Positions 8,901-20,156 of a stretch of 64,000 nucleotides of DNA are shown here, piece after piece (positions within the stretch are counted from its first letter, which is position 1; the number at the start of each line of letters is the position of its first letter). A program made the position numbers and the translations under genes. The stretch is from Gaeumannomyces sp. JS-464 (taxonomy: Eukaryota; Ascomycota; Sordariomycetes; Magnaporthales; Magnaporthaceae), in the NCBI GenBank assembly GCA_002197995.1, contig NGZR01000001.1, forward strand, positions 7,130,001 through 7,194,000, given 5' to 3'. The notes below the pieces were generated by a model. The model was not told where the DNA came from. It ran no database searches and saw only the letters and a list, made by a program, of their open reading frames with translations.

Positions 8901-11900
8901 TTGGAGCTATTATAACCTCTTTGTCGATATTTAACGGGGGAAGCCGTATAGCGGGTGCAAGTTTATGCCACTTTACAGCACGGTACAGCGCTTTCGGGAA
9001 ATCCACTTCTTTTAACACGCTGGCCTAATACTGTTTTTTGGCCGCCCGGACCGTTGCTTTTAAAAAGCGGGCTTTGGCCGTAAAAAGCCCGCCGTTTGCC
9101 ATAGCTTTTGCAAGGTCCTGTTAGGCGTTAGCGCATTTTTCGTTCCATTAAGGTTAGCTTTTTCTTTTAGCTTTAAGCCCCCGGCCGAAAGCCATTAACG
9201 CATTTTTTAATAGGTTTATTAATGCTTCGGCCGCTTTATTTAAATAATCCGCCGTATATGGATTTGTAAATGGCGGTAAGCTGCCGGCCCTCGTTGCTAC
9301 CGCGTTTGCGAAAAACGGTAGTTTATCGTTTGGTAGCGTTAAACGCCGGCAATCCGGAACGGAGTTATTGCGGTTAGGAACTTCGATCCGTATCGAGCGG
9401 TGGTCCGAATTGGTTACTAACGAAAGGTCGATTTCCGCTATTACCAAAAAGGCGTTAGAAAAGGTAAAATCCAAAACGCCCTTATCGTTATGCGTAGGTT
9501 GGCTTAAATCGGTAAGTAGGAAAAGGTTATAAGTATTAGCTTATTGGGTTATATTTTAGCCCTTATTCCTATTACCTTTAACCGGATCCCACGCCGAAAA
9601 CCTTGCGTTAAAATCCCCAGTTATAATGCATTTTACCGTTAGGCGCTAACGTAGTAAAAAGTTTAACGAAGGTTTTAAAAGGTTCTTTAAAAGCTTATAT
9701 ACGTTAACGAAAGTGCACCTGGCGACGGTAAGCCAAAAGATGTCCCGGGTGTTGCCTGCCGGCCGGTCCGCTACGGGCCGAAGCCTCGGGTTTTTCCGTA
9801 CGTAAGTTATTACCCGAGGCCTAGTTTAGTGGTCGTGCTAGCTATTTACCAAAGTAAATAGCTCGTACGACGGGTAGGTGCAAAGTATAAACTTCCCTTT
9901 CCACGCGTTAAAGGGCTTTTGCATTAGCACCACGTCGATATTTTAACTTTAAAATAGTTGGAGTAAAGTAGCCCCCTGTTACGACCAGACATAGGGATAG
10001 GAAGCGGGGAAAGAGAGGGAACGGTGGCCTGAGGCACTGCGGACCCCGAGCGGGGCACGACCACGCCCGGAGCCCTCCTCCCCCTGTCACGTGACCAGGT
10101 TACCTAAGCCGGAAGTGATTTGTGATTTGCCAAAAATCACAAATCACAGGAAAAAGTGATTTGTAATTTGCCAGGGATTACAAATCGCAAGGAAAGTGAT
10201 TTGTGATTTGCCAGAAATTACAGATTAGGGACGATTGCCATACAAAGACTACGAGTATAAAAAGGGGAGGTTTCCTACCATTTTAAATAGTTTGGACTAA
10301 GGCTTCGGCATTAGTTAACCTAAGTTAGCTCTAAGGCACCCCTTGGGCAAGCAATTAAACTATTGTCGCCAAGTTACCCAGTCCTTTTAAAACCCCCTGA
10401 CCAGCGTACTGTTCCAGCACCTTTCCTAGGTGTCCTACCCTAAGAGCAAAAGCCTGTTTGTAACACCCCGTTTCCCAGCTACGTCGAACGTTCGCTTGGG
10501 CGGCGGTTAAAGCACGGCGTTCAGGCCGAAGCCCGGGCGCCGGGCCTTATTACCATGCGTTTGTTGTATCCGGTTGGCTGCTGGCATACGTAAAAGCGGC
10601 GTTGGTGTATTAAGGGCTTTGGCTTTAAGGTTGTTGGCCGGCGGTACCGTTGGTTTCCTCCAAAAGGTTTCCGGTTATTTCGATAGCCCTTTCGGGCTCG
10701 GGGAAATCTAGTTCCATATCCGCCAGTACTTCGTATTGGTTGTTAAAACTAACCCTAAGTTTTTTGGCAAGGTGCCTTTCCCTATTTGCTGTACGGGCCA
10801 CGCCTTCCGGAGCCGGCGGGTTTGCCGGGCTTTTTTCGGTAGCGTTAGCGGTGGCAGCAGCGGCAAAAGCGGCGGCGGCGGCGGGGGTAACGGAAGCAGC
10901 AGCGTTGCCGGTACCGGCCGCGGGATTAGCATTAGCGGTAGCGGTTACAACGGAATTATCCGTAGTAACCGCGGTTGCAAAAAAGGCGTTGGCGGTGGCG
11001 GAAGCAACGGCGGCTTCCACCTTTTTTACCGCCGCCCGGTACGCTTATGCGCCTAATTTCCTAACCGCGCCTTTTTCCCTACGGGTTAAATGCTTTAGCA
11101 TTTCGTTTACCCGTACAGGCTTTATAGGGCAGTTCGAGTGGTCGGCTGGGTACGGGCCCGAGCAGTTCGCGCATTGCGGGGGGGCCGTACACGGTGCCGG
11201 TCGTCGTTTATTTTCCCGCACCGAAAGCACTTATCGGCCCGGGCGTAATTACGGGCCACATGGAAGTCGTGGCAGCCAAAGGTGTGCTAGGTAACCGGCG
11301 GGTATCGTCGTACGCGGCGTAAAAAGAAAGTGATCCCCTAAAGCTTAAACCCGGCTATTTGCGTATAAAAGGATATAATTTACGATATACGCTTTTAATA
11401 GTCGACGCTAGCCCCGAAAAGCTTAACGTTTACCGGTTTGTGCCTTATTTAGGCTTCCACTTCCTCCCGAACCAATTTATCCGATATAAGAACGCGTTGT
11501 CCAAAACCGTTGGTTAAAAAAGTAAGGCAGCCGGAAATTACGTAGTTGTACCAAATTTCGGGCTTTTCGATCCTTTCGGCGTTATATAAACGGCTTAATT
11601 CGAATCGGTGCTGCAAAAACCGGCTTTAAATATTAGCCGTTTTTGCTTTTAACACGAACCCAATAAAGGATCGGTACGCTTCCGGGACATCGGCTGTCGT
11701 AAACGGCAGGTTTTTGCTATTAGCAAAGGCTTTGCGAATGCTAAAGCCCGTTTATTAGTTAGCTTAAGCCTGCCGTTTTTCCGGGATCCTAATAAACATT
11801 TAAAAGTCGGCTTTAAAGCCTATTGGTAGGCGGGGTGCCCGGGTTTAAGGCGTACGGCCCCGAAAAGCCTGTGCGGGTTGTTAAGGTTATTGGTGGCCCT

Positions 11901-12566
11901 CCCGGGCTACCGACGCGTAAATGGCCGGGGGCGCGCGTTGCGGGGGTTTTAAAGCCCCGTATAAGCTTTTTTCCTTTTCGGCCGGCGTAAATAAGCCGAA
12001 AAGGGCTTGTTTAGCATAGTCGATAAAACAATCTTTCCAGCCGTTGGCTTCGAGGATTGCTTTCGCCGGAAGGGAGGCAATGCCGGCGTTAATAGATCGG
12101 GCTAGCGTGGCGCAAATTAGGGCCGTTTGTTGTTATTTGCGGCTATAGCTTGCATAATTTCCTCCGCGGCCGACCCGACAAGTGGGCGCGTACGCCGGCG
12201 TTAGGAGAAGGGGGAGGGGCACTTGTGCCGGTGCTGCCGTCGTGGGAGCCTTCTTGGCCTTAATCGGGCCCTATTGGGTATTGCTAATTCCGCAACGGGG
12301 ACGGCGTGGTCGGGTGCGTTAACGCGCGGGAAGGCCCGGGTGGCAGCGACGCGTTCCTCCAAGCCGTTGGGCTGACGAAAAGGGCGCGCGCCACCTTATT
12401 GGCCGAAGGGAGGGCTGTTAGCAACGGCATGTTGCCGTCGCCAACGCCGTTAGCGGGCGTGGTTATTGGTATTAGGTCGCTAATTGGCGGGTGTTAAGGA
12501 TTTGTATGCAATTTGGCAATGTGCACTAACAGCGCAATGCTAAAAATTGGGGAATTCGAGGAAGGT
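5917..12566 (-). mobile_element. LINE copy B, full-length Tad-like non-LTR retrotransposon with a nested solo LTR
   Basis: It reads right to left: 5' end at 12566, 3' tail (GAGT/AAGT)n at 5917-5934. Without the LTR at 9977-10465 it is about 6.16 kb, the same as copies C and D. Order on the minus strand: 5' leader; ORF1 with a Cys-rich knuckle (about 11150-11230) and an Ala-rich C-terminal tail (about 10625-11020); apurinic-type endonuclease (SDHRSI, about 9400); reverse transcriptase; RNase H; C-terminal Cys motif. Every ORF is broken. The catalytic RT motif YADD is YAND here (about 8063-8074, a G-to-A type change), and the RNase H WSPGH reads WSPGY, so the copy is dead. It is bounded by the 15-bp duplication. 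Confidence 0.9.
9977..10465 (+). mobile_element. Solo LTR (family 1) nested in LINE B
   Basis: 489 bp with TGTTAC/GTAACA ends and CCCC on both sides, a likely 4-bp target duplication. LINE copies C (about 16130) and D (about 22285) have the uninterrupted site, so they serve as empty-site controls and fix both borders. It contains three tandem hairpin units built on GTGATTTGTGATTTGCC (about 10117-10228) and a TATA-like tataaaaagg (about 10255). It matches the LTR at 3697-4165. No internal region remains, so it was probably reduced to a solo LTR by recombination. Confidence 0.9.
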
Positions 12567-12581
12567 GCACGTAAAAGGAGG
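12567..12581. repeat. 15-bp target-site duplication of LINE B (5' side)
   Basis: GCACGTAAAAGGAGG directly follows the LINE B 5' terminus and pairs with 5902-5916. Confidence 0.85.
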
Positions 12582-13689
12582 ACTTCGGACGGGCGAATGC
12601 GCTAACCGTGGGGTTTATTCGTATTTTCCCCTTAATAAACGCGCATTTATTGTCGCGGACTCGTCCAACCCGCATAAACACCCCATGCAGCAGCCTGCGG
12701 CATAATTGCTATTAAGGAAATATTCGATGCACAAAGTGAGTGAGTAAAAGAGCATCCTTAACGGGAAAACCCCTTGGTCGCCAACTTTTTCCCGTTTACA
12801 AACACCTTCCCCTGAAAAATTCTTCTTGTCGGACCCGCTGTTAGGGTGCCGCTAAGGAACACGGCCATTTTTGGTACTGGTCCTACTAAAATGAGTCGGA
12901 AACGCTATGTGGGCTTTAACAAGCCAATTGGCTTTGTTTTGCCCGCGTTCGCCGGCGTCCTTTTAATAACGACGACGACGACGCAACTGGGCTAAAAGTG
13001 CAGAAAAAGTAGGCTGGCAAAGGTTCGGGGTGCCTATTGCCAGCTGATGGGAAGGCCTGCACCCCTTACAGCCCAGGGCGCGCCTCGCGCGCGCTGAAAC
13101 CTTCGACAATCGGATTGCTCCAACCTCCGCGCATTACCAGGCTGACCGCCCTTCGACTTCCTTTTCGCTTTCGCCTCGCGCACCGAGCCGAAACGATTTC
13201 GAAATGCATAAGAAGACTGCAGGCCGGCAAGCAGTTAGAACACATTGGACGAATAGCCGGCCCGGCCGCCGCCGTCCCCCGCCATTTTCGGGACTCCTCG
13301 TCCCTACCATTCACGCGACTCCTCCTCGGTCGACCCCATCCCAACGATACGCACGGCGCAAGTTTGGCTTGCTTTAGCACGCATTTTGCTTGTTAAGCAC
13401 GCACGCGTATTAATTGCTTTTAGCACGCGCTATACGACGGATTTGTTTGCCAACCGTGCAGTTGTCGACACGCCCGGCACCACCTTTAGCAAACCGCGCA
13501 GCCTATCGTTGGATACGCGATACCGATATATAAGGAGCACACCGGGTTGGAACTAGGCTTTCCAGCCCTTGAACTTTCTTTTTTTGGCCGGGTTTGGGGG
13601 GGACTATTGCGATCCTTTCCGCTTACACCCGGCCTTGCACTTTCCCGGCACTTTGCCGGCCGACTGCTTTCTTTTACCACTAACAGCAG
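12582..13689. other. Unassigned host DNA between LINE B and LINE fragment F
   Basis: Because of the LINE B duplication, this is the sequence that originally continued upstream of the unknown gene at 4751-5545. Its ORFs (for example 13037-13396 plus) have no recognisable protein character. It holds a short ACG trinucleotide run (about 12967-12983), a GTGAGTGAGT stretch (about 12737) and a TATA-like atatataagg (about 13530). No gene is supported. Confidence 0.5.
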
Positions 13690-13926
13690 CGTTTACAGCG
13701 CCCCGGCGTTTATTCGCCCTTTTGCCGATTGCCCGCTTACCAACAAGGAGCGCCGGAATGCGGCCCGACCTTCGTATACTTTCGGGTTTAATTTTGCTAG
13801 CCGCCGGATAGCAACATGCAGCCTAATGTTTAGCTTAGGTAGCGCTAGCACGTCGTATGCCCTTAGGGAGGCAGGGACTAATAAATCCCGACCTACTGAC
13901 GTTAAATATACTCATTTACTCACTCC
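13690..13926 (+). mobile_element. LINE fragment F, extreme 3' end only
   Basis: About 220 bp matching the 3' ends of copies C and D, ending in GTTAAATATACTCATTTACTCACTC. It is severely 5'-truncated, as is common for LINE insertions. Its tail lies 23 bp before the 5' end of copy C in the same orientation. Confidence 0.85.
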
Positions 13927-13949
13927 TTTGGTCGCCGTGTAGCAAGGTT

Positions 13950-16900
13950 ACCTTCCTCGAATTCCCCAATTTTTGGCATTGCGCTGTTAGTGCACACTGC
14001 CAAATTGCATACAAATCCTTAACACCCGCCAATTAGCGACTAACACTAATAACCACGCCCGCCAACGGCGCTGGCGACGGCAACATGCCGTTGCTAACAG
14101 CCCCCCCTTCGGCCAATAGGGTGGCGCGCGCCTCCTCGTCGGCCCAACGGCCGGAGGAACGCGTCGCTGCCACCCGGGCCCCCCGCGCGTTAGCGCACCC
14201 GATTACGCCGTTCCCGTTGCGGAATTAGCAACACCTAACAGGGCCCGATTAGGGCAGGAAGGCTCCCACGACGGCAGCACCGGCACAGTGCCCTCCCCCC
14301 TCCCCTAACGCCGGCGTACGCGCCCACCTGTCGGGTTGGCCGCGGCGGCCGCGGAGGAAATTATTGCGAGCTATAGCCGCAAATAACAACAAACGGCCCT
14401 AATTTGCGCCACGCTGGCCCGATTTATCAACGCCGGCATTGCTCCCTTCCGGCGGAAGCAATCCCCGAAGTTAACGGCTGGAAAGATTGCTTTATCGACT
14501 ACGCTAAACAAGCCTTTTCGGCCTACCTACGCCGGCCGAAAAGGAAAGAAGCTTATACGGGGCGGAGCCCCCGCAACGCGCGCCCCGGCCATTTACGCGT
14601 CGGTAGCCCGGGGGGCCACAATAACCCCAACAACCCGCATAGGCTTTTCGGGGCCGTACGCCCAAACTACCGGGCACCCCGCCTATTAATAAGCTTTAAA
14701 GCCGACTTTGGGTGTTCGTTAGGATCCCGGAAAAACGGCAGGTTTGGGCTAACCAACAAACGGGTTTTAGCATTCGCAAACCTTTGCCAACAGCAAGGAT
14801 TGCCGTTTACGACGGCCGATCCCGGAAGCGTACCGATCCTTTACCGGGTTCGTGTTAAAAGCAAAAACGGCCGATATCCAAAGCCGGCTTTTGCAGCACC
14901 GATCCGAACTAGGCCGTTTATATAACGCCGAAAGGATCGAAAAGCCCGAAATTTAATACAACTACGTAATTTCCGGCTGCCTTACCTTTTAACCAACGGC
15001 TTTGGACAATGCGTCCCGGTATCGGATAAACTGGTTCGGGAGGAAGTGGAAGCCTAAACAAGGCACAAACCGGTAAACGTTAAGCCTTCCGGGGCCGGCG
15101 TCGACCATTAAAAGCGTATATCGTGGATTATATCCCTTTATACGCAAGTGGCCGGGTTTAGGCTTTGGGGGATCACTTTTTTTTCACGCCGCGTACAACG
15201 ACACCCGCCGGTTACCCAGCACACCCCTGGCTGCCACGGTTTCCACGTGGCCCGCAATTGCGCCCGGGCCGATAGGTGCCTTCGGTGCGGGAAAATAAAC
15301 GACGACCGGCACGTACAACCGTGTACGGCCCCCCCGCAATGCGCGAACTGCTCGGGCCCGTACTTTGCCAACCACCCGAACTGCCTTATAAAGCCCGTAC
15401 GGGTAAACAAAGTGCTAAAGCACTTAACTATAAGGAAAAAGGGGCTGTTAAGGTTAAGCGCACAAGCGTACCGGGCGGCGGCAAAAGCGGCGGAAGCCGC
15501 CGTTGCTACCGCCACGCCGCTGCCGTTGCTACTAACGATACCTTTCCCGCAACCGCTATTACGGGCGGCTCCGCCGTAGCCGTTAATTTAACGGCAAACC
15601 TACAACCGCTACCGCTATTACTGCGGCTACCGTTATTACTATTAACGATACCGCTAATACAGCCGCTACCGCCGCTGTTAACCCTACGGCTAATACCGTT
15701 ATCGCCGTTATTTAGCCATCCCTATCGCCGCTGCCACCCCGCCGCCCCGCCGTCGCCTCCGCCGTTATAGCAAACCCGGCAGGCCCGCCGGCCGGAAGGC
15801 GTGGCCCGTACGGCCGGCAAAGAAAGCACCTTGCCAAAAGGCTTAGGGTTAGTTTTAACAACCAATACGAAGTACTGGCGGATATGAACTGGACCTTCCC
15901 GAGCCCGAAAGGGCTATAAAATAACCGGAAACCTTCCGGAAGAAACCGACGGTACCGCCGGCCAACAACCCAAAGCCAAAGCCCCCAATACATTAACGCC
16001 GCTTTTACGTATGCAGCAGCCAACCGGATACAACAAACGCATGGCAATAAGGCCCGGCGCCCGGGCTTCGCCCCGAACGCCGTGCTTTAACCGCCGCCCA
16101 AGCGAACGTTCGACGTAGCTGGGAAGCGGGGGCTACTTTACTCCAACTATTTTGGAGCCAAAATATCGACGTGGTGCTAATGCAAAAGCCCCCTAGCGCG
16201 TGGAAAGGAAGCTTATGCTTTGCACCCACCCGTCGTACGAGCTATTTACTCCGGTAAATAGCTGGCACGACCACCAAACCAGGCCTCGGGTAATAACTTA
16301 CGTACGGAAGACCCGGGGCTTCGGCCCGTAGCGGACCGGCCGGCAGGCACACCCGGGACATCCTTTGGCTTACCGTCGCCGGGTGCACTTTCGTTAACGT
16401 ATATAGGCCTTTAAGGGACCTTTCGGAACCCTCGTTGGACCTTTTACTACGTTGGCGCCCAACGGCAAAATGCATTATAGCTGGGGACTTTAACGCAGGG
16501 TTCCCGGCGTGGGATCCGGTTAAGGGTAATAGGAATAGGGGCTAGGATATAGCCCAATAGGCTAATACTTATAACCTCCTCCTACTTACCGACCCAGGCC
16601 AACCTACGCATAACGATGGGGCGTTTTGGATTTTACCTTTTCCAACGCCCTTTGGCAACAGCGGAAATCGACCCTTCGCTAGCAACCGATTCGGACCACC
16701 GCTCGATACGGATCGAAGTTCCTAACCGCAATAACTCCGTTCCGGACTGCCGGCGTATTACGCTACCAAACGATAAACTACCGTTTTTCGCAAACGCGGT
16801 AGCAACGGGGGCCGGCAGCCTGCCGCCACTTACAAATCCATGCACGGCGGATTACTTGGATAAACGGCCGAGGCATTAATAAACCTGCTAAAAAATGCGT

Positions 16901-19900
16901 TAATAGCTTTCGGCCGGGGGCTTAAAGCAAAAGAAAAGGCTAACCCTAGTGGAACGAAAAGTGCGCCAACGCCCAACGGGACCTTGCAAAAGCTATGGGA
17001 AACGGCGGGCCTTTTACAGCCGAAGCCCGTGCTTTAAAGCAACGGTTCGGACGGTTAAAAACAGCATTGGGCCAGCGTGCTGGAGGAAGTGGATTCCCCG
17101 AAAGCGCTATACCGTGCTGTAAAATGGCATAAACTTATACCCGCTATACGGCTCCCCCGTTAAATATTAACGGGGAGGTTGTAATAGCCCCAGGGGATAA
17201 AGCGGAAGCATTAGGCCGTAAAATTCTCCGTAAGTTTACGGCGGAAAACGACTTACAGGAGGACCTGTTACAGCAAAGGGCTATTTAAAAACCGCACAAC
17301 TCCCGTGGAACCCCCACGTCCTTTTGGAAAAATGCCGGAAGTGCACCGTTGGCACGGCAAACACGGCTTTAAGCGTCGACTTTTTAACGGTTAAGCTACT
17401 TACTACGGCGTGGCCGGCAATAAAAAAATACGTTAAAGCCTTTTTTAAAGCCTGCTTTAGGGCTGGGCACCACCCGGCCCTTTTCCGCACAGCGGAAATG
17501 GTTATGCTAAAAAAGCCGAATAAAACGGATATAATAACCCAAAATCCTACCGCCCGATAGCTTTGCTTTCGTGCTTAGGAAAAGAGCTGGAGCGGTTAAT
17601 AGCTTCGCGGATAGCATCCTTCGCATTATAACACGGGCTTATAGCCCCGCAATACGCCGGGACTACCCCGAAAAAGCCGCTATCGATTTAACGGCATGCG
17701 TGGCTCACGAGGTAACGGGCTTTTTAAAAGGGCAAAACGGCCGCCTTCGTTACTATGGACGTGCAAAGGGCTTTTAACGCCGTACTCCGCTAAAAGCTTT
17801 TTCGGAAGCTGCTAAATTAAAGGGGACTTAACGCTCGTACGATAGGTATTATTTTCGCAAGGAATAGGGTTGTTAAAATGCGTTTGGAAAACGCTATAGC
17901 ACTTTTTCCCCGGATTGCGGGTTACCCTAAAGGTTACCGGCATTACGGTTTTATTTATGCTTTATATGGCCTAAAATCCTACTTAAAGCAAAAACGGTTA
18001 GTACGATACGCGGACGATATAGGCATTTGCGTAACGGGTAGCACTCCGGAGGAGTGCTTCTGTAAAGCAGGGGCTACGATAACGGAAATCCTACGTTGGG
18101 GAAGGGTTAAAAAGTGGCTTTCGACCCGGGAAAGTGCGAACTTATGCATTTTTCCAGGCGGAAAAACCCTACAACTAGCGGTTACGGCGGAAGGCCTTAC
18201 CATATAACAAGCTACAGGAGCTTTACGGTGGTTAGGGGTTTTTTCGACCAAAGGCTTAACTTTAAAGCCCACGTCGATAAGGGCTGCAAAAGCCCAAAGC
18301 GTTGCCAACCACCTCCGGAGGCTTACGAATTCGATAGGGGGATACCGGCACATTCGGTACATAAAGCCGTTACGACGGTTATAATCCCTACGGCTTTATA
18401 CGGGGCCGAAGTGTGGTATAAGGGCAAAACCAAAACACCCGTATAACCAGCAATAGCAAATTATCCGCCAAGGCCATTTAATCGAACGGGTCGATAAAGC
18501 CTTAACGCGTCCCTCCGGGCAGTGGTTCCGGCTTGGAAAACCGCACCGATAAACGCTTTACATTACGAATCCGGCATCCCAAGCGCCCAAGCGCTTTTAA
18601 AACAAGCCCGCTTCCGTTTCGCGGCCCGTATAAATACGGTTCCGGAAGATTACCCCTACCGCAGCGGCTAAGCCGGCCTTTAACGCCCGAGGCCAAAGGC
18701 AAGCTTACCCGGCAAGCTTGCGACCTTGCAAAGGACGGCCGGACTCCTTCCGGCTTGCACCGCCCGGCTTACCTCCCGTATAAATATACGGGGCTTACGG
18801 TGGCACATAAGAAAAGCCCGCAGCCGCAAAAGCTTTTATAGCGTGGCTTCGCACCCTCCCACTTACCGACGTTATAATATATAGCGACGGGTCCAAAGCA
18901 AAAAACGGGGCAGTTGGATACGGCTGGGTAATATACCAAGCCGGCCAACGCAAACTTTCCGGGCACGGCCGGTTAGCGCATCCGGCGGAAGTATTCGACG
19001 GCGAAGCGGAAGGGGCCCGAATGGGCCTCCGTAAAGCCGTTTGGAGCTTCCGCAATTGCACTTTCCACTTGTGCCTCGATAACACCTCGGCGGCAACGGC
19101 TGTTTAAGCACGGCCCTTAATAGTTTACAAAGGCTTTTAAAAAATCCATTGCTTTATGGATAAACACCAGGTATACGTACGCTGGTCCCCGGGCCATATG
19201 GGAATCCCCGGAAACGAAAAGGCAAACGCCGAAGCAAAGTTGGGATCGGTTTGCCAATACCCCAACATTTTAAACCAACGGTGGCCGGAGTAAAGGCTTT
19301 AGCCCGGAAAACAGCCCGGGACGCCCGGAACGCATGGTTTAAAAACAACTTTCCGGATCGGTATAAGGCTATAGGCCTCCCGCCGGTACACAACACACGC
19401 CCGAAGCGTTGCAGCTGCACCGGAAGGTACTGCAACGGCTAATAGCCGCACGCACCGGCCACGGGGATTTCGACTGGTACCACCGAAAGTTCCAGCACGA
19501 AAACGATAACCCGTGCCACTGCGGAAAAAACAAATCCCCTTCCCACCTTGTATTTTGCAGGTTGGCTAAGGCGGCAAAAAACAAATGGCTTATAGCGGAC
19601 CCTCCCCCGGCTTTCGATAGGCCCGGATACTAAAAACGGCTTTTTTAAAAGCCCTCCCTTTTTGCTTCGTTTGTTAAAGCCATTAACTATTACATTATCA
19701 CCGAACGATAATAATAAGGCCCAAAAAGCCTATACTTAACCTTTTCCTTTATACTATTAGGATTAACAGTAAGCTCGTTAATCCCCCGCACTTTAGGCCG
19801 GGCCTAAAGGAGGTTTCGAAAACCCCTTCCCCCGCCCAAACCCGGCTTTACCCCTTTTCCGGCATACCCGCCGGCTAATAGCATTATTACCACCCGCAGC

Positions 19901-20156
19901 GCTTTACAACGCCCCGGCGTATTTTTACGCCCTATTGTCGATTGCCCGCTCGCTAACAAGGAGCGCCGGAATGCGGCCCGACCCTCGTGTGCTTTCGGGT
20001 TTAATTTGTTAGCCGCCTCGATAGCAGCATATAGCCTAGTGTTAAACTTAGGTAGCGCTAGCACGTTATATGCTTTTTGGGAGGCAAGGACTGGTAAATC
20101 CCGATTTACTAACGTTAAATATACTTTCTTTCTTTTTTTCTTTCTTTCACTTACTT
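13950..20156 (+). mobile_element. LINE copy C, full-length Tad-like retrotransposon, frames broken
   Basis: It starts at ACCTTCCTCGAATTCCCC, shared with copy B, and ends with GTTAAATATAC plus a (CTTT)n tail. ORF1 lies at about 14400-15990, with Cys-rich knuckles at about 15262-15400 (CLRCGK, CANC). The endonuclease C-terminus (SDHRSIRIE) is at about 16690-16720. RT carries an intact YADD (18007-18018). RNase H is at about 18850-19240 (YSDGSK; WSPGHMGIPGNE) and the final CHCG-type Cys motif at about 19515. Many single-base shifts and stops separate the blocks, so no full ORF survives. The architecture (knuckle ORF1, APE endonuclease, RT, RNase H) is that of the fungal Tad1 clade. Confidence 0.9.

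Noticed and set aside
10625..11020. Independent Ala-rich gene
   Set aside because: It is the C-terminal tail of LINE B ORF1, with the same sequence in copies C and D.
13037..13396. 119-residue ORF in the spacer between LINEs
   Set aside because: No motif, no intron or start context, and overlapping ORFs on the other strand with equal quality.
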